Shown here in pieces: positions 27,110 through 35,987 of a DNA stretch of 64,000 nt (the stretch's first letter is position 1; each line of letters starts with the position of its first letter). The stretch is from CAIKZZ01 sp035604595. Lineage in GTDB: Bacteria; Pseudomonadota; Gammaproteobacteria; Steroidobacterales; Steroidobacteraceae. Made by a program: the position numbers and the translations under genes. The notes beneath the pieces are model-generated. The model searched no databases. It was given only the letters and a program-made list of their open reading frames with translations, and was not told the origin of the DNA. The stretch covers positions 62,001-126,000 of the forward strand of contig DATNIE010000029.1 in the NCBI GenBank assembly GCA_035604595.1, given 5' to 3'.

Positions 27110-29869
27110 ATGGCCGACGCCCCGCGCCTGTACCTCGTCGACGGCTCCTCCTACCTGTATCGCGCGTTTCACGCGCTGCCGCCGTTCAGCAATTCCAAGG
27201 GCGAGCCGACCGGCGCGGTGTTCGGCGTCCTCAACATGCTGCAGAAGTTCCTGAAGGACGTCCGCCCGACGCACATCGGGATCGTGTTTGACGCGCCGGG
27301 ACGCACCTTCAGGGACGATCTGTTCGAGGCCTACAAGGCGCACCGGCCGCCGATGCCGGACGAGTTGCGCTCGCAGGTGGCGCCGCTCTTGGAGACGGTC
27401 GAGGCCCTTGGTCTGCCGCTGCTGCAAATCCCGGGCGTCGAGGCCGACGATGTGATCGGCACGCTCGCGCGCCGTGCGGCGGCCGCGGGCATGCAGGTCG
27501 TGATCTCGACCGGCGACAAGGACATGGCGCAGCTGGTCGACGGCCAGGTCACGCTCGTCAATACCATGACCGGAACGACGCTCGATCGGGCGGGTGTCAA
27601 GGCGCGGTTCGACGTCGATCCCGAGCAGATCGTCGATTACCTCGCGCTCGTGGGCGATGCCTCGGACAACATCCCGGGCGTGCCCAAGGTCGGACCCAAG
27701 ACCGCCGCCAAATGGCTCAGCAGCTACCGCACGGTCGATGAACTCATCGCCCACGCCGCCGAGATCGAAGGCAAGGTCGGCGAGAGCCTGCGCGAGAACC
27801 TGGCCCAGCTCGAGCTGTCGCGCAAGCTCGCCACGATCCGCTGCGACCTTGCGCTGCCTCTCGAGCCGGTCGCGCTCGCGCCGCGCCCGCCCGATGTCGC
27901 GCGGCTCAAGGCGCTGTACCGCCGGTTCGAATTCCATTCGGCGTTACGCGCGCTCGAGCCGGGGCCGGCCGCAGATACGGTGCCGGCGGCGGTGGCCGAG
28001 GAGAGCGGGCCCGGCGGCGATGGCGAGCCGGACGCGCTGCGCGACGCGATCGTCGCCGCGCCGCGTCACTATGACACGGTCGTCACCGAGCAGCAGTTCG
28101 GCGGCTGGCTCGAGCGGCTGCGGACGGCGGAGCTGTTTGCCTTCGATACCGAGACCACTGGTCTCGATTACATGACGGCCGAGATCGTCGGACTGTCGTT
28201 CGCGACGGCGCCGGGCGAGGCTGCGTACGTGCCGCTGATGCACGATTATGCCGGCGCTCCCGACCAGCTGCCGCGCGAGCAGGTGCTCAAGGCGCTGAGG
28301 CCGCTGCTCGAGGATCCCGCCCGGGCCAAGGTCGGCCATCACGCGAAGTTCGATGCGCACATCCTCGAGAACCACGGCATCCGCCTCGCGGGCGTGCGTT
28401 TCGACTCGATGCTCGAATCCTACGTGCTGAACAGCGTCGCCACGCGTCACGACATGGACTCGGTGGCGGAACGCTACCTCGGCATCCGCACGATCCACTT
28501 CGAGGATGTCGCGGGCAAGGGAGCGAAGCAGCTGACATTCAACCAGGTGCCGGTCGAGACGGCCGCCGAGTACGCCGCCGAGGATGCCGACGTCACGTTG
28601 CGCCTGCACCGGGTGTTGCGCGCCAAGCTCGAACGGGAGCCGAGGCTGCTCAGGCTCTACGACGAGCTCGAGCAGCCGCTGCAGCCAGTGCTGCAGCGGA
28701 TGGAGCGGCGCGGCGTGCTGATCGACCGCGAGTTCCTGCGCGGGCTCAGCCGCGAGTTTGCGCACCGTCTCGGCGAGCTCGAGAAGGCCGCGCACGACGC
28801 GGCCGGCGGCCCCTTCAACCTCGAATCCCCGCGGCAGCTCCAGCAGATCCTGTTCGAGCGGCTCTGCATCCCGGTCGTTCGGCGCACGCCCACCGGGCAG
28901 CCGTCGACCGCCGAGGACGTGCTCGAGGAGCTCGCCGCGAGCCATGCGCTGCCACGGCTGATACTCGACTACCGGGGGCTCGCGAAGCTGAAGAGCACCT
29001 ATACCGACACGCTGCCCGAGCAGGTGAGCCCGCGCACCGGCCGCATCCATACCTCCTACCACCAGGCCGTCGCCGCGACCGGGCGGCTGTCGTCATCGGA
29101 TCCGAACCTGCAGAACATCCCGATCCGCACGCAGGAAGGCCGCCGCATCCGTCAGGCATTCATTGCCCCGCCGGGCCGCGTGCTGCTGGCCGCCGATTAT
29201 TCGCAGATCGAGCTTCGGATCATGGCGCACCTGTCCGAGGACCCGGGACTGCTGCGCGCCTTCGCCGAGCGGCGCGACGTGCACGAGGCGACCGCGGCCG
29301 AGATGTTCGGCCTCGAGCCGTCGGCGGTGAGCGCCGACCAGCGCCGCGCGGCCAAGGCGATCAACTTCGGCCTGATGTACGGCATGTCCGCGTTCGGCCT
29401 CGCGGCGCGGCTCGACGTCGATCGCGGCGCCGCCCAGCAGTACATCGAGCGCTACTTCGAGCGCTACCCGGGCGTGCGTCGCTACATGGACACCACCCGC
29501 AAGCTGGCGCGCGAGCAGGGCTATGTCGAGACCGTCGACGGTCGCCGGCTGTACCTGCCCGAGATCCGTTCCCGCAACAAGCAGCAGCAGCAGTATGCAG
29601 AGCGGGCCGCCATCAATGCACCGATGCAGGGCACCGCCGCCGACATCATCAAGCGCGCGATGCTCGCGGTGGATAGCTGGATCGAGACCGAGCGGGCACC
29701 GGCCACGCTCGTGATGCAGGTGCACGACGAGCTGGTGCTCGAGGTCGAGGCGGACGCGGTCGAGGCGGTGCGCCGGCGCGTTGCGGCGCTGATGTGTGCC
29801 GCGGCGACGCTGCGCGTACCTCTCGAGGTCGGGGTAGGAGTCGGGGCCAACTGGGACGAGGCGCACTGA
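27110..29869 (+). CDS. polA: DNA polymerase I
   Basis: A 919-residue, three-domain polymerase for Okazaki-fragment processing and repair. The N-terminal 5'-nuclease (LYLVDGSSYLYRAFHALPP, GDASDNIPGVPKVGPKTA) and an active-looking 3'-5' exonuclease (FAFDTETTGLDYM with the DTE metal ligands) precede the polymerase with motif A LLAADYSQIELRIMAHLSED, motif B RRAAKAINFGLMYGMSAFG and motif C QVHDELVLEVE. All catalytic residues are present. A small-RNA locus follows, as spf follows polA in enteric bacteria. Confidence 0.97.
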   Translation: MADAPRLYLVDGSSYLYRAFHALPPFSNSKGEPTGAVFGVLNMLQKFLKDVRPTHIGIVFDAPGRTFRDDLFEAYKAHRPPMPDELRSQVAPLLETVEALGLPLLQIPGVEADDVIGTLARRAAAAGMQVVISTGDKDMAQLVDGQVTLVNTMTGTTLDRAGVKARFDVDPEQIVDYLALVGDASDNIPGVPKVGPKTAAKWLSSYRTVDELIAHAAEIEGKVGESLRENLAQLELSRKLATIRCDLALPLEPVALAPRPPDVARLKALYRRFEFHSALRALEPGPAADTVPAAVAEESGPGGDGEPDALRDAIVAAPRHYDTVVTEQQFGGWLERLRTAELFAFDTETTGLDYMTAEIVGLSFATAPGEAAYVPLMHDYAGAPDQLPREQVLKALRPLLEDPARAKVGHHAKFDAHILENHGIRLAGVRFDSMLESYVLNSVATRHDMDSVAERYLGIRTIHFEDVAGKGAKQLTFNQVPVETAAEYAAEDADVTLRLHRVLRAKLEREPRLLRLYDELEQPLQPVLQRMERRGVLIDREFLRGLSREFAHRLGELEKAAHDAAGGPFNLESPRQLQQILFERLCIPVVRRTPTGQPSTAEDVLEELAASHALPRLILDYRGLAKLKSTYTDTLPEQVSPRTGRIHTSYHQAVAATGRLSSSDPNLQNIPIRTQEGRRIRQAFIAPPGRVLLAADYSQIELRIMAHLSEDPGLLRAFAERRDVHEATAAEMFGLEPSAVSADQRRAAKAINFGLMYGMSAFGLAARLDVDRGAAQQYIERYFERYPGVRRYMDTTRKLAREQGYVETVDGRRLYLPEIRSRNKQQQQYAERAAINAPMQGTAADIIKRAMLAVDSWIETERAPATLVMQVHDELVLEVEADAVEAVRRRVAALMCAAATLRVPLEVGVGVGANWDEAH

Positions 29870-29948
29870 CGCCGCGCTGGCCGAGCCAAAGCGCTGCGTG
29901 ACGATCCGGCGGTGCCGCCGCTTTGACCTTTCTTGACCGGCGGTCCCG

Positions 29949-29976
29949 GAACTTTCGATGCGCGCCCGCATCCAAC
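29949..29976 (+). promoter_or_regulatory. Sigma-E/AlgU-like promoter
   Basis: GAACTT (29949-29954), 16 bases, then TCCAAC (29971-29976) fits the envelope-stress sigma consensus GAACTT-N16-TCTGA with the -35 perfect and the -10 partial. It would start a transcript near 29983. Two TTGACC sequences just upstream (29923, 29933) lack a good housekeeping -10. Confidence 0.5.
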
Positions 29977-29982
29977 TTAGCG

Positions 29983-30092
29983 AACGTTCCCGGACGTTCC
30001 CCGCTGACCTCCCTGAGCGGGCCCATCACCCGGTCTATCCCCATGCCGGGTTAGTCTGACCCGGCGGCACTCAGTGCTGCCGGGTCTTTTTT
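29983..30092 (+). ncRNA. Predicted small RNA downstream of polA (Spot42/ErsA position)
   Basis: No gene lies here, but three consecutive hairpins end in a strong terminator. Hairpin 1 is CCCGCT/AGCGGG (30000-30021) with loop GACCTCCCTG. Hairpin 2 is ACCCGG/CCGGGT (30028-30051) with loop TCTATCCCCATG. The third is the 13-bp terminator at 30058-30086. C-rich loops complementary to ribosome-binding sites are usual in trans-acting small RNAs. The position between polA and engB is that of spf in E. coli and the related ErsA in Pseudomonas, which is AlgU-controlled; the promoter here looks AlgU-like too. The sequence itself is not obviously homologous, so identity as an ErsA relative is inference. 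Ends are approximate. Confidence 0.6.
30058..30092 (+). terminator. Strong Rho-independent terminator
   Basis: A 13-bp stem (30058-30070 with 30074-30086, one G-U pair), a TCA loop and six T residues (30087-30092). It would end the small RNA and any readthrough from polA. Confidence 0.92.
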
Positions 30093-30870
30093 ATTGGTTC
30101 GTCAGCCGCTTACGCGGGGGCGGCACACGCTGGAGTGCCAGTTACACGGGACACACAACGGCCCGTGTACGTGCCGTGAAGCGCTCCTGGACCTCGGGCT
30201 CGGCGACGGCGCCAGCGGGGTCGAGCGCGCACCGACGCAGTTTGGGAGCCATCACCGCCGAGCTCTGGCCGAGCCCGCACATAGAAGTGCGAACCCGCCC
30301 GGCTCCCACACCGCGCCGTTCGCGAACTGGAGCGTCCGCCGAGTGCGCAGCGTCGAGCGACGTCCACCCGAGGCTGAGCATCGGCGACGCTCGGCGGCTT
30401 GCCCACCGCACCACGCAAATTTGTGCATGCCCAAGCGCGGCGGTCTTGGCCGAGCAGGGTGGCCGAGTTAACCACGCCCCGCGGATGAACGAACACGGTG
30501 CGACGCATTGCGGCGGCGCGGTCTGAGATTACGAATCGCGATCACCACGGCCACCCGGTGGTTGGCTGCGTCATCGTGGAAAACCACCGTTGCCGTAGCG
30601 CCGTTCAGCAGCGTCGCCCATGACCAGCCGATCTGCCGGTGCGGCTGAGCCGTGCCGTGGCGCGAGGTCCGAATCGCTCCTGCGCGCCGGCGACTGGGTG
30701 CTGCGCTGGAACGCAGCCGCCGCTCGCGCGGCGCAAGTTGACGCCGGTCGGGCCTAATGGCTGGTCATGCACCAGGCGCGTACAAAGCTCGTTGAACACA
30801 CAGTGCCACGGTTCAAGCGTTGCGGCCTGGCAGGCCGGCGCCGCTTTTCGATGCAGAATGGGGATTCGCC
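30093..30870 (+). other. Intergenic region, about 780 bp, mostly unexplained
   Basis: No convincing coding frame was found; the short open frames translate to Arg/Ala-rich text typical of antisense GC-rich DNA. A nested inverted repeat is visible: TGGGAGCC (30243-30250) with GGCTCCCA (30301-30308), enclosing CGCAC (30276-30280) and GTGCG (30287-30291). The promoter of the decaheme cytochrome should lie near the right end, but I could not identify it with confidence. Confidence 0.5.
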
Positions 30871-33378
30871 ATGCGCTCAATGACACGTCTTTCCGGCTTG
30901 CGCCGGATGGGTACGGCTGCGGCCGCGATCGGTATTTTGGGACTCGGCGCCCTGCTGGCTGCATGCAGCGGCAATAATGGCAGTGCCGGCGCTGCCGGTG
31001 CCACCGGCGCGACCGGAGCGACCGGGGCGACCGGTCCCGCGGGACCTGCGGGACCCGTCACGACGGTCGCGATAGCCAACGCGACCTCGCTCACCGCGAC
31101 GATCACGGACGTGACGTTCCCCGCGGGACCGCCAGTCCAGCCACTCGTCAAGTTCAAGCTGGTCAACGAAACCGGCCAGCCCGTCACGGGCCTGACGAAC
31201 AGCTCGATCAGCTTCGCGGTCGTCAAGCTCGTTCCCGCCGGCACGCAGCTGACGGCGGTTCCTCCGCTGGTGACTGCTCCTGCCCCGCAGAACTCGACGC
31301 AGTGGCAGTCGTACATCTACAAGACGGCGAACCCCGCCACCTCGCTCGCGGCTCCGTACACGGTCACGGGCACCGTGCCGCTGCCGCAGGCGACGACGGA
31401 GTCCGGCTCATCCGGAACCTTTGTCGATAACGGTGACGGCACCTACCAGTACATTTTCGCGAAGGACGTCTCGAAGGATCCGGCGGTCAGCTACGACCCG
31501 ACGCTGACTCATCGCGTTGGCTTCGAGATCCGCGGCGTCGCCGCGGCGAACAGCCCGACGTTCACGCTGCAGCCGTCGACCGGCGCGACCACGGGGATCA
31601 CCTCGCGCGAGATCGTCGACGACCAGACGTGCAAGAACTGCCACACGGCGCTCTCTGCCCACGGCGGGGCACGCACGGAAGTTCAGTACTGCGTGATGTG
31701 CCACAACCCGAGTTCGTTCGACCCGTCCACGGGTGAGACGATCGACTTCAAGGTGATGTTCCACAAGCTCCACATGGGCTCGAGCCTGCCGACCGTCGCC
31801 GCCGGTGGTCTGTTCTACATCGTCGGCTACATGAACTCGGTCAGCGACTACTCGACGATCAGCTTCCCGACCGGCGATTTGCGCACGTGCTACAAGTGCC
31901 ACAACGAGTCCGATGCCAACACGCCGGACACGATCGGCTGGCGGCAGAACCCCGGGATCGAGGTCTGCGGCTCGTGCCACAACACCGACAACTTCGTGAC
32001 GGGCGCCAATCACAGTCCCATCATGCTCGGTGGCCTGACGAACAAGGACTGCGCGTTCTGCCACGGCAACGCGACGACCCCGGCGAAGGAGAGCGTGCTC
32101 GCGTACACGACGGTGGCAGGCGGCGGTGGCACGCTCGGCGTCGCCGATGTCCACGTCATACCGGAGCGGGACTACCAGACCAAGATCCAGTACCAGATCC
32201 TGTCCGCGACCACGACGCCCGGGCAGAATGCGGTCGTCAAGTTCCAGGTCGTAGACCCGACCAACAAGAACAAGCCGTGGAACGTGCTGACCGATGAGCC
32301 ATTCACTCACTGCAACCCGGCCGTCGACCAGTCGCTGGCGAACCTCGGCGTTGCGATCGCCTGGAGCACGACCGACTATTCGAATGTCGGCAGCGGCAAT
32401 ACGAGCGAAACGGGCGAGCCGCTCACGATTGGAATCACCTGTGCCGCGACGCCGCCGGTCGCCAACGGCGATGGCACGTTCACGGTGACCTCGGCGACGG
32501 CGATCCCGGCCGGAACCACCGGCTCTGCCGGTGTGATGATCCAGGGCCACCCGGCGCACGAGTTCGGCGTCGCCAACACGGCATGGTTCCCGGACGGCCA
32601 GGGCACGAACCGCGAGATCCCGATCCCGCAGCCGAATGCTCTGTTCTATGCCGGCATCACGGACGCCAAGGCTTTCGCGCGGCGCACCGTCGTCAACGTC
32701 ACGAATTGCGATACCTGCCACGACCAGCTGAACGGGCATGGCAACAACCGCGTCGGCGACGTCGAGATGTGTGCCGAGTGCCACAACCCGGCGGCGACGG
32801 ACGTCGTCGCGCGTGGCAAGAAGGGCATCACCTGGGCGAACCCCGACCCGACGGACAAACGGGGCGAGCAGACGATCGATCTCAAGGTCATGATCCACGG
32901 GATCCATGCGGGTCCGGACCTGGCGGGGTTCCTGGCGGCCGGAACGTACACTCCGTACGTCATCTATCACGGCAGCGCGCGGAACTGGATCACGAGCACG
33001 CCGTTCCCGACCCCCGCCGGCAGCGGCCCGAGCGGTGGCCCGACGATCAACCACTGCACTGGCTGCCACGCGGCTGGGACGTACTATCCTGCGGATCCGT
33101 CATCGTCGGTGTTGGCGAGCACGACCGACACGAGTAGCCCGAGTGAGGTCGCGGCGGGTGGCCCGTTGGCAACCACGGCCGGTGCGGCGGTGTGCTCCGC
33201 GTGCCACGTGACAGCGTCCGCGAAGGACCACATGTCGCAGAACGGGGCCAACTTCGCGGCGGTCAAGAACGCCAATGGCACGCTGAAGCAGCCGTCACAG
33301 GAGTCCTGCCTGGTCTGCCACGGTGCTGGCGGTATTGAAGATGTCGCGGTGGTGCACAATCTGGCGTCGTTCCAGTAA
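30871..33378 (+). CDS. OmcA/MtrC-family decaheme c-type cytochrome, lipoprotein
   Basis: An 835-residue exported multiheme protein. The N-terminus has a signal peptide with lipobox LLAAC (Cys32) and then a collagen-like GATGATGPAGPAGP spacer. Ten CxxCH heme sites are present: CKNCH, CVMCH, CYKCH, CGSCH, CAFCH, then after about 215 residues CDTCH, CAECH, CTGCH, CSACH and CLVCH. Two pentaheme blocks split by non-heme beta domains is the layout of cell-surface MtrC/OmcA, which pass electrons to extracellular acceptors. No MtrA/MtrB-like partners are in the window, so its electron route is unknown. It interrupts the usual polA-engB neighbourhood. Confidence 0.93.
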   Translation: MRSMTRLSGLRRMGTAAAAIGILGLGALLAACSGNNGSAGAAGATGATGATGATGPAGPAGPVTTVAIANATSLTATITDVTFPAGPPVQPLVKFKLVNETGQPVTGLTNSSISFAVVKLVPAGTQLTAVPPLVTAPAPQNSTQWQSYIYKTANPATSLAAPYTVTGTVPLPQATTESGSSGTFVDNGDGTYQYIFAKDVSKDPAVSYDPTLTHRVGFEIRGVAAANSPTFTLQPSTGATTGITSREIVDDQTCKNCHTALSAHGGARTEVQYCVMCHNPSSFDPSTGETIDFKVMFHKLHMGSSLPTVAAGGLFYIVGYMNSVSDYSTISFPTGDLRTCYKCHNESDANTPDTIGWRQNPGIEVCGSCHNTDNFVTGANHSPIMLGGLTNKDCAFCHGNATTPAKESVLAYTTVAGGGGTLGVADVHVIPERDYQTKIQYQILSATTTPGQNAVVKFQVVDPTNKNKPWNVLTDEPFTHCNPAVDQSLANLGVAIAWSTTDYSNVGSGNTSETGEPLTIGITCAATPPVANGDGTFTVTSATAIPAGTTGSAGVMIQGHPAHEFGVANTAWFPDGQGTNREIPIPQPNALFYAGITDAKAFARRTVVNVTNCDTCHDQLNGHGNNRVGDVEMCAECHNPAATDVVARGKKGITWANPDPTDKRGEQTIDLKVMIHGIHAGPDLAGFLAAGTYTPYVIYHGSARNWITSTPFPTPAGSGPSGGPTINHCTGCHAAGTYYPADPSSSVLASTTDTSSPSEVAAGGPLATTAGAAVCSACHVTASAKDHMSQNGANFAAVKNANGTLKQPSQESCLVCHGAGGIEDVAVVHNLASFQ

Positions 33379-33402
33379 CACCCAGACTGCACCGTTCGAT
33401 TG

Positions 33403-33430
33403 GCGGCCGCGGGCGACATTCCGCGGCCGC
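33403..33430. terminator. Perfect 10-bp hairpin after the decaheme gene
   Basis: GCGGCCGCGG (33403-33412) pairs fully with CCGCGGCCGC (33421-33430) across an 8-base loop. There is no T-run, so it may aid Rho-dependent termination or protect RNA ends between the convergent cytochrome and engB genes. Confidence 0.5.
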
Positions 33431-33587
33431 TGTCGTGTAGGGTGCGGATGAGGCGGGCGCCGGGATGCGCCGCGGCCGCACGAGACGTGCCATCAGTGTC
33501 GATTCGGCCGCGTGGCAGGCGCGCCGCTCATCGAGCGCTCTGCAGCGCCTCGGTCGACTCGCCGGCCAGCATCGCGATTCGGTTGGG

Positions 33588-34229
33588 CTAGGGAGCTCCC
33601 CGGTCAGTCGGCTGGCTCCTCGCCGAGTGATCCGCGCCAGGCCCTCGTCCCTGCAGCAGTGAGCGCAGCTCACGGCGCGCCTCGTCGATCCCGGTCTTCG
33701 CGGTCGCGGAGAACAGCTGCGCCGTCGCGAGCTCCTTCGTTTCGCGCCGCACGCGCGCGAGCGTGCTCGCGGCCGCATTGCGACTCAGCTTGTCAGCCTT
33801 GGTCAGCAGCAGGTGCACCTTCCGGCCGCGGGCCCGGGCGTAGTGCAGCATCTGCCAGTCCTGCTCCTCGAGCGGGCGGCGGGCGTCCATCACGATGAAC
33901 AGCGCCGTCAATGATTCTCGGTCGCGAAAGTAGGCTTCGAGCAAGCGTTTCCAGTGCTGCTGCAGTGGTCGCGGAACTTTCGCGAAGCCGTAGCCGGGCA
34001 GGTCCACGAGACGCTGTCCGGGCTCGAGCTCAAAGAAGTTGATCAGCTGCGTCTGGCCAGGCGTCTTCGAGGTGCGGGCGAGCGCGTGGCGCTGGGTCAG
34101 CGCGTTGATGGCGCTCGACTTGCCGCTGTTCGAGCGGCCGGCGATCGCGACCTCGGCGCCGGTGTCGGCGACGAACTGCGTCGGCTCGTGCGCACCCTTC
34201 AGGTACCTCGCATGGGGGAACGCCGACAT
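33588..34229 (-). CDS. engB: Ribosome biogenesis GTPase EngB/YsxC
   Basis: A 213-residue TRAFAC GTPase needed for 50S subunit assembly. G1 AGRSNSGKSS, G2 KTPGQTQ, G3 DLPGYGFA, G4 TKAD and a G5-like SATAKTG are in order. ATG 34229 (MSAFPHARYLKGAHEP) is the natural start; further upstream frame is not conserved. It is divergent from cytochrome c4, matching the engB-cc4-dsbA arrangement of Pseudomonas. Confidence 0.95.
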   Translation of the reverse strand: MSAFPHARYLKGAHEPTQFVADTGAEVAIAGRSNSGKSSAINALTQRHALARTSKTPGQTQLINFFELEPGQRLVDLPGYGFAKVPRPLQQHWKRLLEAYFRDRESLTALFIVMDARRPLEEQDWQMLHYARARGRKVHLLLTKADKLSRNAAASTLARVRRETKELATAQLFSATAKTGIDEARRELRSLLQGRGPGADHSARSQPTDRGAP

Positions 34230-34307
34230 CGTGTAGAATCGTGGGCTCGCGCGGAAACCCGAGTCTAACAGGGCCGCGCGGGCGTCCACGGGAGTCTGGA
34301 TACTGCT

Positions 34308-34964
34308 ATGAAGAGTCGTTTTGCCGCACGTGCGCTCGTGGCGCAGCTGGCGGGCCTGGGTCTCATCACCACCGCGCTCGCCGCCCAGCCCATCGCCGGT
34401 GATGCTGCGGCCGGGGCTGCGAAGGCGGCGGTGTGCGGCGCCTGTCACGGCGCGACGGGCAACAGCGTGAACCCGGAATGGCCGAACCTTGCCGGCCAGC
34501 ACCACGAGTACGTGACCGAGCAGCTCGGATTATTCAAGTCGGGCGTGCGCGTGGGTCCGGTGATGGCGCCGATGGCAGTCGCGCTCAGCGCCCAGGACAT
34601 GGCGGACCTCGCGGCCTACTTTGAGCGGCAGACGCCGACCGGCCTTGAGGCCGATCCCGGCCTGTGGCCGGCCGGTCAGAAGCTCTACCGGGGCGGCGAC
34701 CAGGCGCGGGGCATCCCCGCCTGCAGCGGCTGCCACGGCCCGAACGGGCGGGGTAATGGACCGGCACGCTGGCCGCAGATCCGGTCGCAGCAGCCGACGT
34801 ACCTCGCCAACCAGCTCAAGAGCTACGCGGCACGGACGCGCTACACCGTCGTGGCCGGCCACCCCGGGGCCCCGTCCGGCGCCGAGATCATGTACGACGT
34901 CGGCAAGCGCCTGTCCGAGGACGACATCAAGGCGCTGGTCGCCTACCTGAAGGGCCTGAGGTAG
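34308..34964 (+). CDS. Diheme cytochrome c4
   Basis: A 218-residue periplasmic cytochrome with a cleavable signal peptide (cleavage probably after ALAAQP) and two class I heme domains. The first has CGACHG near residue 43 and the second CSGCHG near 139. Met ligands are likely in the VGPVMAPMA and AEIMYDVGKRL segments. Cytochrome c4 passes electrons to terminal oxidases. It sits between engB and dsbA. Confidence 0.93.
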   Translation: MKSRFAARALVAQLAGLGLITTALAAQPIAGDAAAGAAKAAVCGACHGATGNSVNPEWPNLAGQHHEYVTEQLGLFKSGVRVGPVMAPMAVALSAQDMADLAAYFERQTPTGLEADPGLWPAGQKLYRGGDQARGIPACSGCHGPNGRGNGPARWPQIRSQQPTYLANQLKSYAARTRYTVVAGHPGAPSGAEIMYDVGKRLSEDDIKALVAYLKGLR

Positions 34965-35049
34965 ACAAACTGTGTCGCCGGCCCTGAACTCGGGCCCTGC
35001 GACATGCTCCAAGTGGCGTGCCCCGGCCGGGCAGTCGTGAGGAAATGCG

Positions 35050-35916
35050 ATGAAGACACTGTCGATCCGGGTCGGGACGCTGCTACTCGTGACGCTGACC
35101 CTCGCAGCCTGCGGCCGCCACCCGGAACAGACGGCCGCGCAGGTGCAGCGGCGAGCGCCGGATGCGGCCGCGGCGATCGCGGTCAAGCCGGGCGCCGCCC
35201 CGGCGGCCAGTAGCGAACGCGCCGTCGAAATCACCGAGGAGACCGAAGGAGCGGCCGACGTGCCAGCGGGCCTGTCGCCGATCGCAGCGGCGGTCGCCGC
35301 CGCGACCCCGGCCGCCGCCGTCGCCATCCCGGCGAAGTGGACCGAGGGCAAGAGCTACACCTCGCTCGTGCCGGCGCAGCCGACCTCGGTCGCACCCGAC
35401 AAGGTCGAGGTGGTCGAGGTGTTCTGGTACGGCTGCGGTCACTGTTTTCACCTGGACCCGCTGCTCGAGGGCTGGCGCAAACAGGGCAAGCCCGCGTTCG
35501 TCGAGTTCGTGCGCGTGCCTGTGATGTGGAATGAAGTGACGCGTGCGCATGCGCGGCTGTTCTACACGCTCGAGGCGCTCGACAAGCTCGAGCAGCTGCA
35601 CACCGCCGTGTTCCGCGAGATACACGTGAACAGCCACTACCTGTTCGACGCCGATCCGGCGCGGACCGAGCAGCTTCACCGGGCGTTCCTCAAAGCCAAC
35701 GGTGTCTCGGAGGCGGACTTCGACCGCACCTATCGCTCGTTCTCGGTGGAGAGCAAGCTGCAGCGCGCCGAGCAGCTGACCCGGCGCTACAAGGTCACGG
35801 GGGTGCCGTTGATGGTGGTGAACGGCAAGTACACGGCCGATGTCGGCACGGCCGGTGGCGAGACGCAGCTGCTCGAGCTCGTCGACGACCTCGCGGCCTC
35901 CGAGCACAAGCGCTGA
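35050..35916 (+). CDS. dsbA: DsbA-family thiol:disulfide oxidoreductase, lipoprotein with long linker
   Basis: The C-terminal ~195 residues form a DsbA thioredoxin fold with active site CGHC (FWYGCGHCFHLDP), alpha-helical insertion and the cis-Pro loop TGVPLMVVNGKY. It introduces disulfides in exported proteins. Unusually, the first ~95 residues consist of a signal peptide with lipobox LAACG (Cys at about 21) and an Ala/Pro-rich linker; ordinary DsbA is a soluble protein of about 210 residues. It may thus be membrane-anchored. Location beside several c-type cytochrome genes suits a role in apocytochrome or envelope protein folding. Confidence 0.9.
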   Translation: MKTLSIRVGTLLLVTLTLAACGRHPEQTAAQVQRRAPDAAAAIAVKPGAAPAASSERAVEITEETEGAADVPAGLSPIAAAVAAATPAAAVAIPAKWTEGKSYTSLVPAQPTSVAPDKVEVVEVFWYGCGHCFHLDPLLEGWRKQGKPAFVEFVRVPVMWNEVTRAHARLFYTLEALDKLEQLHTAVFREIHVNSHYLFDADPARTEQLHRAFLKANGVSEADFDRTYRSFSVESKLQRAEQLTRRYKVTGVPLMVVNGKYTADVGTAGGETQLLELVDDLAASEHKR

Positions 35917-35987
35917 TTGACCCACGGCCGCCGCGTCCGAGGCGGCTCTGCGAGGCCCGCGGAAGTGCCGCGGGATCGGAGCAGGGG

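Noticed and set aside
29923..29938. TTGACC repeats as a sigma-70 promoter of the polA small RNA
   Set aside because: No acceptable -10 hexamer is found 16-18 bp downstream of either copy; the sigma-E-like pair fits better.
31408..33069. A 553-residue minus-strand open frame opposite the decaheme cytochrome
   Set aside because: The plus strand has ten heme motifs and a lipobox; the minus translation is Arg/Val/Asp-rich noise.
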